A DNA stretch of 38,891 nt, from contig JAIMBC010000021.1 of the NCBI GenBank assembly GCA_023511675.1, positions 1 through 38,891 of the forward strand, in the 5' to 3' direction. This DNA is from Pirellulales bacterium (GTDB taxonomy: Bacteria; Planctomycetota; Planctomycetia; Pirellulales; JAIMBC01). The position numbers and the translations under genes are program-made. Below the pieces are notes generated by a model, which saw only the letters and a program-made list of their open reading frames with translations, did no database searches and was not told the origin of the DNA. Shown one piece after another: positions 23,514 through 32,838 of this stretch (the stretch's first letter is position 1; each line of letters opens with the position of its first letter).

Positions 23514-24545
23514 ATGAACCCGCATGATCTAGAACTGGCGCCGCCTTTGCGGCAGATCCTCCTGCATCTGACAGAGGATTGGCTAGCCGCCGGCGTGACA
23601 CACTTGCCGCGGCGACCGACTGCACAACTCGACAGCCCCAACACAACCGCCACCGCGGCACAAGCCGGCAGCCGGGCTGCCTCCTCCGTACAACCCCCAG
23701 TTGACCGGGCTGCGCCCGCCGCCGCACCCGCTAGCCCACGGCCAGCCGAAGGAGCACCAGCCTCGCCGCCACCCAGCGAAACAGCCTCCACCACCCTGGC
23801 CAGTCAGCCCCAGCCGCATGCGCCGCGGCCCGAACGGCCAGCCTCCGCTGCGGCAGGGCCGCTTGCGGCCCCTCTGCTTCCCAGGGCTGCGGCGCCCTCC
23901 CTGTTGCCGGAGCACGCCGGCGACGCGCCCGCCGTAGCCCCAAAGACCCGGGCACAGCGCATTGCCGCCTTGGAGACATTGGCCGCGGAGGTTCGCGCCT
24001 GCACCCGCTGTGCCCTGCTAGCAGCACAGCGTACCCAGACCGTGTTTGGGGTGGGCAATCCGGAGGCCCGTGTGGTGTTCTTCGGCGAGGCGCCCGGGGC
24101 GGATGAAGACCGGCAGGGCGAGCCTTTCGTGGGCCGCGCTGGCCAGCTCCTCAACAAGATGCTCGAGGCCTGCGGCTTCCGCCGGGAGGAGGTGTACATC
24201 ATGAACGTGCTCAAGTGCCGCCCGCCGGGAAACCGCACTCCCTCGGCCGATGAGGTGGCCAACTGCCGAAGCTTCTTCCAGCGGCAGCTCGAAATCCTCA
24301 GCCCCCCCTATATCTGCTGCCTGGGTTCCGTGGCAGCCGCAGCGCTGCTTGGCACGGCAATGCCGCTTGGCAGGCTGCGGGGACGATTTCACACCTGGCG
24401 CAGCAGCAAGGTGCTCTGCACCTACCACCCTGCCTATCTCTTGCGAAATCCGGAGGCCAAGCGAGACGCCTGGGAGGATCTGAAGCTGCTGTTGAGAGAC
24501 ATGGGGCTGCAACCGCCGCAGGGCAAGGGGCGGGGCACGAGCTGA
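23514..24545 (+). CDS. Family-4 (Fe-S) uracil-DNA glycosylase with long N-terminal extension
   Basis: 343 residues. The catalytic half (about 145-330) has GEAPGADED (191-199), the uracil-recognition segment [12 protein letters not shown], and the C-terminal HPAYLLRNP (305-313). Cys163, Cys166, Cys235 and Cys251 ([18 protein letters not shown]) are the expected 4Fe-4S ligands. The enzyme removes uracil from DNA at the start of base-excision repair. Before it lie a short helical segment (1-30) and about 110 residues of Ala/Pro/Ser-rich, probably disordered sequence. Most family-4 enzymes are about 200-220 residues, so this is an addition. ATG 23514 is preferred over the upstream TTG at 23475. 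It follows serS after 220 bases. Confidence 0.9.
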   Translation: MNPHDLELAPPLRQILLHLTEDWLAAGVTHLPRRPTAQLDSPNTTATAAQAGSRAASSVQPPVDRAAPAAAPASPRPAEGAPASPPPSETASTTLASQPQPHAPRPERPASAAAGPLAAPLLPRAAAPSLLPEHAGDAPAVAPKTRAQRIAALETLAAEVRACTRCALLAAQRTQTVFGVGNPEARVVFFGEAPGADEDRQGEPFVGRAGQLLNKMLEACGFRREEVYIMNVLKCRPPGNRTPSADEVANCRSFFQRQLEILSPPYICCLGSVAAAALLGTAMPLGRLRGRFHTWRSSKVLCTYHPAYLLRNPEAKRDAWEDLKLLLRDMGLQPPQGKGRGTS

Positions 24546-24970
24546 ACATCTGCCGCGCCCGAGGGGCGTATGCATCTCGGGCGGCCAGGAACCGCAGGTC
24601 CCGGGCGCAACCGCCGTGCCCGGGTGGGGTTCACGGGGCGCAAGCCGAGCCGCACCAGCTTCGCCGCCGCGCCCTAGGGGGCATGCGGCGCAGCCCCGGC
24701 AAACTGTCCTGCCGGAGAAAACTGAAAAGGCAGCAAGGTCTGCCTCCGGGGCGAAGCGGCGGCTTCGTTTTCCCCGGTCCCCACGCCGCCTGCGCCCTTT
24801 GACACGCGCTACCTGCCCAGTAGAATGAAGCTAGTAAGCCTCAGGCTGGACTGGACAGCCAGCCGCCCGGGCCGTGTTTCCCGCCTCACCTAGCGATACG
24901 GCCCCCGCCAAGCAACGCGCGCCCCGTGCGTGGCTCGCCTGAGGCGGCTCGCCCTGGGAGGACCTCAAAG
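24546..24970. other. Intergenic region upstream of the tat genes
   Basis: No gene is supported. The one clear signal is a promoter pointing toward tatA: TTGACA (24799-24804) and TAGAAT (24821-24826) with a 16-base spacer. The leader to the tatA start would be about 138 bases. Confidence 0.5.
24799..24826 (+). promoter_or_regulatory. Promoter of the tat gene pair
   Basis: A perfect -35 TTGACA and a five-of-six -10 TAGAAT at 16-base spacing, upstream of tatA on the same strand. Confidence 0.6.
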
Positions 24971-25177
24971 ATGACCCCCTTACTAGCCTTCGGACTCAAC
25001 TACTGGGAAGTCCTGCTGATCCTGGGGGTGCTGTTGCTGTTGTTCGGCTCGTCACGCCTTCCCACGCTGATGCGGTCGATGGGCCGCAGCATCACCGAGT
25101 TCAAACGCGGCGTGCGCGAAGGGGCCGAAGCGCCGGACGAAGCACTCCCCGAATCCACCAAGCCCGAAGGGACCTAA
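24971..25177 (+). CDS. Twin-arginine translocase TatA/E-family subunit
   Basis: 68 residues: one membrane helix (about 10-27, YWEVLLILGVLLLLFGSSRL), the Gly-containing hinge FGSSRLPTLM, then the amphipathic helix RSMGRSITEFKRGVREG and a short charged tail. Such proteins form the export pore for folded proteins in the cytoplasmic membrane, with TatC as receptor. GGGAGG nine bases upstream supports the ATG at 24971. A second Tat-type gene follows after 33 bases. TatA, TatE and TatB cannot be fully separated by eye; this one looks TatA-like. No tatC is in the window. Confidence 0.9.
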   Translation: MTPLLAFGLNYWEVLLILGVLLLLFGSSRLPTLMRSMGRSITEFKRGVREGAEAPDEALPESTKPEGT

Positions 25178-25210
25178 TCGCATTCTGGAGTTCACCGTCG
25201 GAGGCATGCC

Positions 25211-25507
25211 ATGTTCGGACTTAGCCCCGCCGAGTTGATCCTGGTCGGTGCCGTGGCCGTGCTCCTGTTTGGCGCCAATCTGCCCAAGGTGGCCCGCTCG
25301 CTCGGCCAAAGCATGGCCCAGTTCAGAAAAGGCATGCAGGATTTGAAAGAAGAATTACAGGCCGCCGCCGCCGACGTGCCTGCCCGGCCCCCACGCCGTA
25401 CCGTACGCTATCACGATATCGACGACCGCGAAGAAGCCACCGTCCCGAAGTTTGAACCCCCTCCGGCCGAACCTCGGCCGGTCGAACCAACTCAGGACCT
25501 GGTATAA
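25211..25507 (+). CDS. TatA/TatB-type twin-arginine translocase subunit
   Basis: 98 residues: membrane helix ELILVGAVAVLLFGANLPKV, amphipathic helix ARSLGQSMAQFRKGMQDLKE, and a Pro-rich charged tail ending in PPPAEPRPVEPTQDLV. The FGANLPKVARSLG hinge is common in TatA proteins; the longer tail could mean a TatB-like role. GGAGG six bases upstream supports ATG 25211. It probably shares a transcript with the preceding gene. The tRNA-Val gene begins 64 bases later. Confidence 0.88.
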   Translation: MFGLSPAELILVGAVAVLLFGANLPKVARSLGQSMAQFRKGMQDLKEELQAAAADVPARPPRRTVRYHDIDDREEATVPKFEPPPAEPRPVEPTQDLV

Positions 25508-25571
25508 ACACGGTGCCAGCACCACATACCCTGTGGGCGCCGCACGCCCCGCAAGGTACAGTACACCACAA

Positions 25572-25645
25572 GGGCGGCTAGCTCAGTTGGTTAGAGCGCG
25601 ATCCTCACACGGTCGAGGTCACTGGTTCGAGTCCAGTGCCGCCCA
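25572..25645 (+). tRNA. tRNA-Val (anticodon CAC)
   Basis: A 74-nt cloverleaf: acceptor GGGCGGC/GCCGCCC with discriminator A, D-arm GCTC/GAGC, anticodon stem CGATC/GGTCG with loop CTCACAC, 5-nt variable loop, and T-arm ACTGG/CCAGT with TTCGAGT. The anticodon CAC reads GTG. The 3' CCA is not encoded. It may be co-transcribed with the tat genes. Confidence 0.97.
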
Positions 25646-25977
25646 CTTGGGGCTTTTGCACTACATCGCAAGATGCTGTAAACCCCAGCTCGGCTTTTGC
25701 TTGTGGCTAACCGCAGGTTGCGGTTTCCACGCCCGGCGAAGCATTTCCGTCGTTTCCTGCGTCGGAATTGGCGTCGCTTTTTTGTGGCGTGGTACGCTCA
25801 ACGTACGCTCATCGCAAAACAGCCACAGGGCAGGCCGCGGCCTGATCCCGGCTGTGAAGCGCCTCCGTCCATCCCCGCAGCAGCCAACAATGTGGAGGGG
25901 CCCTTTCCGCAGCGCTGCTGCCCGCCCTCTCCCCTCGCTGCCGTCCCGCAGTCCGCCCCTCTTCCCCTCATGAATCG
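25646..25977. other. Intergenic region between tRNA-Val and the RNase R gene
   Basis: No gene is supported. A perfect 7-base hairpin AACCGCA/TGCGGTT (25709-25725) lies 63 bases after the tRNA. A weaker structure (25736-25777) precedes six T at 25778-25783. The ATG of the RNase R gene at 25978 overlaps no other frame of interest. Confidence 0.5.
25736..25783 (+). terminator. Possible terminator of the tat/tRNA-Val transcript
   Basis: TTCCG (25745-25749) pairs with CGGAA (25763-25767), and GCGA with TCGC further out, followed directly by TTTTTT. The loop is large and the stem interrupted, so this is weak. Confidence 0.3.
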
Positions 25978-28227
25978 ATGAAAGAACCGCCTCCCCCCCC
26001 CTCGCTCACAGACGACCAACTCGAACAGGCCATCCTGGACCTGGTGCGGCAGCCCGGCTACCAACCCGCCAAACCACGCATTCTCGCACGCCGGCTCGGA
26101 CTGCCGCCAGCCGATCTCGATGCGGTACGCCAGGCCGTCAAACGGTTGGTGCGCCGTGAACTGCTCGCCTACGATCCGGGCCATCGCGTACGCGCGCCCA
26201 TGCGTCCCCGCGCCGCCCAAGCCCACACCCTCACCGGCACGTTCCGGCGAGCAGAAGCTGGTTTCGGCTTCGTCCGGCCCCAGCCCCCTCACAACGGCCA
26301 GGGGGATATCTATGTGCCCGCACGCTACACCCTTGATGCCGCACAGGGCGACGTCGTGCTGGTCAAGGTGCTGCAACAGAAAGGACGTTTCGGCATTCGC
26401 CAGGGCATGATCGTGGAGATCATAGAGCGGGAGAGGCACCGCTTTGTGGGCACCTACTTCGAGGCGGCCGGCGGCGGCTATGTGCAGGTCGATGGAGCGG
26501 TGTTCGCCGCCCCCCTACCCGTGGGCGACCCCGGCGCCAAGCGCGCCCAACCTAACGACAAAGTCGTCTTCGAGATGCTGCGCTTCCCCTCCCAATCGCA
26601 CGAGGGAGAAGGCGTCATTGTCGAGGTGCTGGGCCCCAGCGGCGCCCCAGGGGTGGACACGCTCTCCATCATCCGCGAGTACGACCTGCCCGGCGATTTC
26701 CCACGGGATGTGCTCGCCGCTGCCCGCTCGGCGGCGCGGAGCTTCGATCCCGACGCCCTGAACGGCCGCCTCGATCTCACCGCCAAGACCGTCGTCACCA
26801 TCGACCCCCCAGATGCCCGCGACTTTGACGACGCCATCTCTCTCGAACGCACCGCCCATGGCCACTGGCTGCTGGGCGTACACATCGCCGATGTGGCCCA
26901 CTTCGTCCGCCCGGGCACCCCCTTGGATGCCGAGGCCCGCCAGCGCGCCACCAGCGTGTACCTCCCCGATCGCGTCATCCCCATGCTGCCCGAGGTCCTT
27001 TCCAACGGCGTGGCCAGCCTGCAACCGGGCAAACTGCGTTACACCCTCAGCGCACTCATGGAACTCTCGGCCGACGGAGCGCTGATCGCTTGCGAAGTGG
27101 TCCCCGCTGCCATCCGCAGCGCCCGCCGCTTCACCTACGAGGAGGTCGATGCCTACCTGGCGGACCGCCAGGCCTGGCGCGAAAAGCTCAGCCCCGAGGT
27201 ACATGCCCTGCTCGGCCGCATGCACGAACTGGCCATGCTGCTGCGCGCCCGCCGCATGCATCGCGGCGCGTTGGAACTCAACCTGGCCGAGGTGAAGATC
27301 GAACTCGATCGCCACGGCCGGGTTCAGGGTGCCCGCCGCGTCGTGCACACGGAAAGCCACCAGATCATCGAAGAGTTCATGCTGCAAGCCAACGAGGCCG
27401 TGGCGGCCATGCTCCATGAGGCAGGCGTGGCCTTCCTCCGCCGCGTCCACGGCGCGCCCGATCCGCGAAAGCTCGACGCCCTGGCGGAGTTCGTGGCAGC
27501 TCTCTCCTTCCCCGTGGACAGCCTGCACAGCCGCTTCGAGCTGCAAGACGTCCTCCGCCGCGCCGCCGGCACGCCGGCCGAGCAGGCCGTCAACTACGCG
27601 GTGTTGCGCAGCATGCAGCGGGCCGTCTACAGCCCGGAACCTGATGGCCACTACGCCCTGGCCAGTGAGCACTATTGCCACTTTACCTCTCCCATCCGCC
27701 GCTACCCCGACCTGACCGTGCATCGCATGGTCAAGACGCTGCTTTCTCGCGGCAAGGTGCGGGCAGACTTCGCCGAACTTGCCGCCCTGGCACGCCACTG
27801 TTCCGAACGCGAACAACGTGCTGAGGCAGCCGAACGAGAACTGGTGAAGGTCAAGCTGCTCCACTATTTCAGCAGCCGCATGGGCGAGGAATTCGAAGCG
27901 GTGATCACCGGCGTCGAAGAGTACGGCCTCTTCGCCCAGGGCCTCGATCTTCCCGCCGAAGGCCTGCTCCATGCCAGCGCCTTGCCGCCAGACGACTACC
28001 TGTTCGATCGCCGCACCCATAGCCTGACCGGGCGGCGCACCGGCCGCGTCTTCCGCCTGGGTGATCCGCTGCGCGTCGCCGTGGCACGCGTCGATATCGA
28101 ACGCCGCGAGCTGGACTTCCGCCTGGTGCGCTGCAGGCCGCGGCCCGCAGCGGCAGCACACAAGCCAGACCGCAAAGGCCGCGCTGCACAAACACCGCCG
28201 AAACGCGGCCGCTCCCGCAAAGATTAG
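25978..28227 (+). CDS. rnr: Ribonuclease R
   Basis: 749 residues with the RNase II/R order. A winged-helix domain occupies about residues 12-72, followed by cold-shock/OB domains from about 84 ([17 protein letters not shown]). The RNB catalytic domain has [13 protein letters not shown] (274-286) with the metal-binding aspartates. A C-terminal S1 domain ([20 protein letters not shown]) and a basic Lys/Arg tail follow. The enzyme degrades structured RNA 3' to 5' and takes part in rRNA and mRNA turnover. Length is normal for RNase R and the N-terminal winged helix distinguishes it from RNase II. The start at ATG 25978 fits the domain limits. Confidence 0.95.
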   Translation: MKEPPPPPSLTDDQLEQAILDLVRQPGYQPAKPRILARRLGLPPADLDAVRQAVKRLVRRELLAYDPGHRVRAPMRPRAAQAHTLTGTFRRAEAGFGFVRPQPPHNGQGDIYVPARYTLDAAQGDVVLVKVLQQKGRFGIRQGMIVEIIERERHRFVGTYFEAAGGGYVQVDGAVFAAPLPVGDPGAKRAQPNDKVVFEMLRFPSQSHEGEGVIVEVLGPSGAPGVDTLSIIREYDLPGDFPRDVLAAARSAARSFDPDALNGRLDLTAKTVVTIDPPDARDFDDAISLERTAHGHWLLGVHIADVAHFVRPGTPLDAEARQRATSVYLPDRVIPMLPEVLSNGVASLQPGKLRYTLSALMELSADGALIACEVVPAAIRSARRFTYEEVDAYLADRQAWREKLSPEVHALLGRMHELAMLLRARRMHRGALELNLAEVKIELDRHGRVQGARRVVHTESHQIIEEFMLQANEAVAAMLHEAGVAFLRRVHGAPDPRKLDALAEFVAALSFPVDSLHSRFELQDVLRRAAGTPAEQAVNYAVLRSMQRAVYSPEPDGHYALASEHYCHFTSPIRRYPDLTVHRMVKTLLSRGKVRADFAELAALARHCSEREQRAEAAERELVKVKLLHYFSSRMGEEFEAVITGVEEYGLFAQGLDLPAEGLLHASALPPDDYLFDRRTHSLTGRRTGRVFRLGDPLRVAVARVDIERRELDFRLVRCRPRPAAAAHKPDRKGRAAQTPPKRGRSRKD

Positions 28228-29176
28228 CACCCGCGTGCCGGGCCACTGTGCCTTCGCCGACGCCGCCAACTTCATCCAGGCCCGTGTAGCAGCGCAAGGA
28301 CACCCGCCACCCGCCAACGGGCCAAGTACCCGCTACGCCCCCGCGACCGGCCGCACATCTCAGCCGCCCCAAGAATCTCCCGCAGGGCCGCCCCCGCGCA
28401 GGCCTTGTACGGAAACGGCAGCAGCTTCCTTTCGGACGCGGCAAAGAATCTCCCCCCCCTCGCTTGGCCCCTGACTTCGCTGCGTGCGGCAGCCGCCGGC
28501 CAGGCGGCCAGAGGGCACCGGCCACGGCGAGCGTTGACGCCCGCGCCTAAAGCCCGCAGAGGTGCCAAGAGCCAGAGGTGGCAGGGGGACCAGGAGGGGA
28601 CGCGGCAATAACTGTCAGGGGCGACGGGGCGGCGCGGGCAGAGCTGACGGCGACGCCCACAGCCGGCGGGACGGCCAGATAGCTCGGCGCCGGACATCGT
28701 CGCCCTTCCGTTTGCCGGCAAACCGGCTGCGCATGACGCGCGTGGGTATCTCATTCCATCCTCATCCCCGCTGCCAGCCAAACCCCGCCCCCGCAGGTGG
28801 TCGCTTTGCCCCCAATAACGGACTATCACCCGACGGTAGTAGAGACCTTCCAGCCTGGGCAGAAACGCCTGATCGGGCTATTCACAAGCACGCCGGATCT
28901 GTGTTGCCCGACGAGGTAGAGAAGGTGCCTGGGCTCCCACAACAACTCCACACACGCAGGTGTGATGCGCGGAGGCAGCCGCTCGGTGCGCTGGCGGGCA
29001 CCTGGCATTGGCGCAAGGCTACTCTCCGTCTGCCGGCTTTGCGTTGCTGCGGCCGCTGGGGCGTCGGGGGAAGGCTCCCTTGACCGCCTGGGGGGTGGCA
29101 TGTTCCATTCTCATGCAGGCGTTGCCTGCGCGGGGCAGCCCATGTTTCTCCTCGTACAACACACCGCGAGCCCACG
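28228..29176. other. Gene-free stretch of about 0.95 kb
   Basis: Frames on both strands are short or dominated by Arg, Pro and Ala with no motif. No tRNA, clear terminator or good promoter was found. It is unusually long for this gene-dense window and may hold an unrecognised RNA or a decayed gene. Confidence 0.5.
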
Positions 29177-30361
29177 ATGTTTCGATTTGCCGCCGCTGTC
29201 TCGACGCAACCGGACCCTCAGGCAGCGGTGGGCGAAGCCTGCCACACACTGGCAAATCGGCTGGAGACCACGCCGAGTCTGGTTGTGGCCTTTGTGAGTG
29301 CGGAGTACCAGACGGACATCGGCTGGGCGGGCCGCCAGATCCTGTCTGAGCTGAGACCAGCCGTGCTGGCGGGCTGCCTGGCGGAGTCGGTGCTTGCCAA
29401 CGGCCGCGAGGTGGAAGGCCGCCCCGCCGTGGCGCTCTGGGGGGCAAGCCTGCCCGGCGTGCGGGTGCTGACCATGCACCTTATCTATGAGCGCACCGCC
29501 GATGGCGGTGCCATCAGCGGCTGGCACGACGTCTTGCCTGCCACATGGCCCGCCGAGGCGGGGCTGCTGGTGCTGGGAGATCCGTTCAGCTTTCCGGCCG
29601 AACGGCTGCTACAACGCGTCAACGAGGACCACCCGGGGATTCCGGTGGTGGGAGGCATGGCCAGCGGCGTGGGGTCGCCGGGCACGCCAGCCCTGTTGCT
29701 GGGGGCCGATGCGCTGCAACAAGGGGCCGTGGCGGTGTACATCGAGGGGCCGCTGCGCATGCAGGCGGTGGTGTCGCAGGGCTGCCGGCCCATCGGCCGG
29801 CCGTTTGTGGTCACGCGTGCCGAGCGGAACGTGATCCTGGAACTGGCAGGGGCCTCGCCATTGGAGCGGTTGCGAGAGCTGTACGAGTCGCTCCCTCCGT
29901 CAGAGCAGGCGCTGGTGCGCAGGGGCGTGCACGTGGGCCTGGTGACCAACGAGTACCGGGAGCGATTTGACAGGGGAGACTTTCTGGTGCGCAACTGCCT
30001 GGGGGCGGATGAGCAGAGCGGGGCATTGGCGATCGGAGAGTACGTGCGGGCCGGCCAAACCGTGCAGTTTCACGTGCGGGATGCCCAGACGGCGGACGAG
30101 GATTTGCGGCAGCTCCTCGCTGCCGCACAACAGTCAGAAGCGGCAGCGCCGCAGGCGACGCTGCTGTTTACCTGCAACGGCCGGGGGACGCGGCTGTTCG
30201 ACACCCCGGACCACGATGCGGCCGTGCTGCACGAACTGCTGGGCGGCATTCCCGTGGCCGGCTTCTTTGCGCAGGGCGAGTTGGGCCCGATCGGCGGCAA
30301 GAACTTCTTGCACGGCTACACGGCCAGCGCCGTGCTGTTCCGCGGGCTGCAATCCGGCTAG
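29177..30361 (+). CDS. FIST-domain protein (FIST_N plus FIST_C)
   Basis: 394 residues. The N-terminal half has the FIST_N pattern (VVAFVSAEYQTDIGWAGRQI, then LAGCLAESVLANGREVEG, then PVVGGMASGVGSPGTPALLL). The C-terminal half has FIST_C (LFTCNGRGTRLFDTPDHDAA, then LLGGIPVAGFFAQGELGPIG, then FLHGYTASAVLF). FIST domains are thought to sense small ligands such as amino acids in signalling proteins. Here no output domain is attached, so this is a stand-alone sensor. It shares a 4-base overlap of stop codons (CTAG) with the opposite-strand rhomboid gene. Confidence 0.9.
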   Translation: MFRFAAAVSTQPDPQAAVGEACHTLANRLETTPSLVVAFVSAEYQTDIGWAGRQILSELRPAVLAGCLAESVLANGREVEGRPAVALWGASLPGVRVLTMHLIYERTADGGAISGWHDVLPATWPAEAGLLVLGDPFSFPAERLLQRVNEDHPGIPVVGGMASGVGSPGTPALLLGADALQQGAVAVYIEGPLRMQAVVSQGCRPIGRPFVVTRAERNVILELAGASPLERLRELYESLPPSEQALVRRGVHVGLVTNEYRERFDRGDFLVRNCLGADEQSGALAIGEYVRAGQTVQFHVRDAQTADEDLRQLLAAAQQSEAAAPQATLLFTCNGRGTRLFDTPDHDAAVLHELLGGIPVAGFFAQGELGPIGGKNFLHGYTASAVLFRGLQSG

Positions 30362-31215
30362 CGCCGCCGCTCCCGATACCGCCGGCTGGCCTCCTCGAGC
30401 GTGCGCCGCTCAGCGGCCGTGAGACTGTCCATGCCATGCTGAGACATCTTGGCCAGGATCTGGTCGACGGTGCGTTCCAGCTCCTCGTCGGCCTCCTCCG
30501 CAGTGAGCATCTCGGGCCGCACCGTGCGCAGCCGCGGCCGTCGCCACCTGCGCAGCCGCGACACCAAGCTGCAAAGGTTCCAGTTGCCACGATAGTAGGC
30601 GAACGCCAGCGCCGCACCTGTCAGATGTGCCGTGTACGCCACACCTCGTTCTCCCCCCATGGCGCCCAGCATGTCTAGGACCACCATGCCTACTGCCACC
30701 ACCCAGGCAGGCGTGGGCAGCACAAAAAACAGCAGCACCTGCCGGTTGGGGAAATTCAACGCAAACAGAATCAAGATCCCGGCCACGGCGCCCGAGGCAC
30801 CATACATGCGCACCTCCGGCGTACCGCGCAGCCGCTCGATCAGCACAAATGCCAGGGATGAGGCAGCCAGCAGCAGAAAGTACAGCAGCAGCAGTTCGCG
30901 CTTGCCGTAGCGCTCCTCAATGGGTCGGCCGAAAAAGAACAGTCCCAACATGTTCACGGCGATATGGGCCAGCCGCCGCGGATCATGCACAAAACCGTAG
31001 GTGATGAAGCGCCACCATTCCCAAGGCCGAGCCAGCGTGTCCACCTCGAGGCTCAACAGCTCCTCCAGGGGATAGCGCTGGCCCTGCCGCGTCACCAGCA
31101 TGGCCACGTACACCAGCACATTGGCCCCGATCAGCAGGGCCACGGCAGAGAAATCGCGTGTACCGAGACCACGCGGCTCGTCGCGGCGCACGTATTCCCG
31201 ATCGTAAATCCCCAT
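30358..31215 (-). CDS. Rhomboid-family intramembrane serine protease
   Basis: 285 residues with six predicted membrane helices. The catalytic dyad is Ser141 in YGASGAVAG and His197 in AHLTGAALAF; HIAVNMLGLFFFG (84-96) is the conserved His-to-Asn segment on helix 2. The cytoplasmic C-terminus (about 215-285) is basic, then rich in Glu and Arg. Rhomboids cleave transmembrane helices of substrate proteins in the cytoplasmic membrane; the substrate is unknown. The start at ATG 31215 lies 30 bases after the stop of the coiled-coil gene, suggesting an operon. Confidence 0.9.
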   Translation of the reverse strand: MGIYDREYVRRDEPRGLGTRDFSAVALLIGANVLVYVAMLVTRQGQRYPLEELLSLEVDTLARPWEWWRFITYGFVHDPRRLAHIAVNMLGLFFFGRPIEERYGKRELLLLYFLLLAASSLAFVLIERLRGTPEVRMYGASGAVAGILILFALNFPNRQVLLFFVLPTPAWVVAVGMVVLDMLGAMGGERGVAYTAHLTGAALAFAYYRGNWNLCSLVSRLRRWRRPRLRTVRPEMLTAEEADEELERTVDQILAKMSQHGMDSLTAAERRTLEEASRRYRERRR

Positions 31216-31245
31216 GGTGCATCCAAGCCGGGCCGCTGGGGGCCC

Positions 31246-32523
31246 TTAGGGCTGCGCGGCAGCCTGCACGGCCCGTTCGATCTCCTCCGCCACCCGCGTC
31301 TGTAGCGCCGTCCACTTGCGTGCCAGCCGCCGGTTCTCTGCCAACAACGCGTCGATGGCACTGCGCGTCTTGGCCAGCTCGCTTTCCAGTGCCAGCCGGT
31401 GCGACTCCACCAGATCTCGCTCCCCCTCCATGCGATTCTTCTCTGGCTTCAGCTGATTCTCGATCTCGTTGGTACGCGCGTCGATCTGCGTTTGCAGGGC
31501 ATCGGCCGCCTGCTGGAGGTAGCCGATATCCTGCTGCAGCTTGACCACGCGGTCGTAGAGCCACAGGCTCTGGCGGTGCAGGTCATGGAAATAATAATGA
31601 TAGTCGCGCAGCTCGCGGTTGTAACGGCGGCCCACCTCTTCTGCATTGCCGGCACGGATCTGCTCATTGGCAGCCGTCCAGTCCAGCAGCAGCGTCTGGC
31701 CGGGCAAGAACCGCACGGACTCGCGTCCCTGGTCGTCCAGCGCCATGGCGGTTTCCCGCACAAAGCGCACCTCAATCAGCACCCGGTCCGGCGGATCCCC
31801 ATCCTGGGCCGGACCCCCGTGACGCACGTACTGCGTGATTGCTTCCTCCGGCACGTTGGGCATGAGTGCCCGCAGCCCAGCCTGGTCGATTCCCGGCAAG
31901 AAAGGCTGATCGACGCTGGAGAAATGTTCGTGCGTGTCCCGCGGCATGATCTCATACAGGATCCACGGCTCCCGCGCCGCCACGCTGGCCGCCAGCCGCT
32001 GCTGCTGCCGCTGCCAAAGCGCCAGCACCGGCACCAGCACCACGTTCGTCTGCGTCTCATCGACGGCATTCACCAGATACTCGCCCAGGTAACCCCCCCC
32101 CTGCTCCGCCGCCTTTTCTTCGAACACATACACGCGGTACTGAGGCTTCAAACCGGGACTCAGCGGCTGCCCCTGGGCATCCAGCAACGCCGGCACGTTC
32201 ACCGTCACACCCCGCTGATCCACCGCCTGCGGCACGCAGCCACGCCACACCCGCCCCCGATCCACCAATACGTCGTGCAGCCCCACACGCAGCAATCCCA
32301 GCGACAGCCGCGGATTGGCCTTCCTCGATTGCAGCGTCTCCAGCGGATCGCCATCCTCCATCTCGACGATCTTCTGCTGCACTTCCGCCAACGGCCTCTC
32401 GTACTCCTGCCGTACCCGCTTCATCCAGGCATGACGAGCATTGGCCACCGCCGCAGCCAGCACGAACAGCCCAACCGCCGCCAGCAGGATGAACCCAATC
32501 AGGATCTTGCCAACAATATGCAT
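31246..32523 (-). CDS. Membrane-anchored coiled-coil protein of unknown function
   Basis: 425 residues. One N-terminal transmembrane helix (about 5-27, GKILIGFILLAAVGLFVLAA) is followed by a mainly beta region (about 60-260). A long C-terminal coiled coil (about 290-420) includes VVKLQQDIGYLQQAADALQ and LVESHRLALESELAKTRSAI. I recall homologues of the same layout only in planctomycetes. The topology suggests a protein fixed in the inner membrane whose large domain lies on one side. It is transcribed together with the rhomboid gene that follows after 30 bases; the rhomboid could process it. Confidence 0.7.
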   Translation of the reverse strand: MHIVGKILIGFILLAAVGLFVLAAAVANARHAWMKRVRQEYERPLAEVQQKIVEMEDGDPLETLQSRKANPRLSLGLLRVGLHDVLVDRGRVWRGCVPQAVDQRGVTVNVPALLDAQGQPLSPGLKPQYRVYVFEEKAAEQGGGYLGEYLVNAVDETQTNVVLVPVLALWQRQQQRLAASVAAREPWILYEIMPRDTHEHFSSVDQPFLPGIDQAGLRALMPNVPEEAITQYVRHGGPAQDGDPPDRVLIEVRFVRETAMALDDQGRESVRFLPGQTLLLDWTAANEQIRAGNAEEVGRRYNRELRDYHYYFHDLHRQSLWLYDRVVKLQQDIGYLQQAADALQTQIDARTNEIENQLKPEKNRMEGERDLVESHRLALESELAKTRSAIDALLAENRRLARKWTALQTRVAEEIERAVQAAAQP

Positions 32524-32838
32524 ACGGCCAGGCTCCAGCCGCAGACCGCCACGTGTTCTACCTCCGGCAGCCCAGGCAAGATCCCTAACCGCCGGCGCTA
32601 CTCCGGACCAACTACACTAGATTTCGGGCACACGTCATGCCCAGGTTCGATGATAGGCTGCCTGCACCGCACTGTCAAGTTGCGAAAAATGGGCGAGCTG
32701 GTGCAACCTACGTTCCGTGTGGATGCCGCGGCATGCCAGGCCCGTGGTCTGCAAGCTGGGGCTGCCACTCCTCCCCCCGCCTGGCCAAAGAAAAAAGACC
32801 TGGCCTCGGCAGGCCACGTCTACGTGTATCCTGATGCC
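32524..32838. other. Region between the coiled-coil gene and the creatininase-family gene
   Basis: The two genes are divergent. Only the hairpin at 32791-32821 stands out. The creatininase frame is open through this region, but the residues look unlike the family, so the gene is started at 32839. Confidence 0.45.
32791..32821 (-). terminator. Rho-independent terminator pointing left
   Basis: Read on the minus strand the hairpin is AGAC, a mismatched G, TGGCCT, loop GCCG, AGGCCA, a mismatched G, GTCT, followed by more T (TTTTTC). On the plus strand it lies 17 bases before the creatininase-family start, where it could fold in that mRNA leader. No gene on the minus strand ends just before it, so it would stop an antisense or leader RNA. 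Confidence 0.6.
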
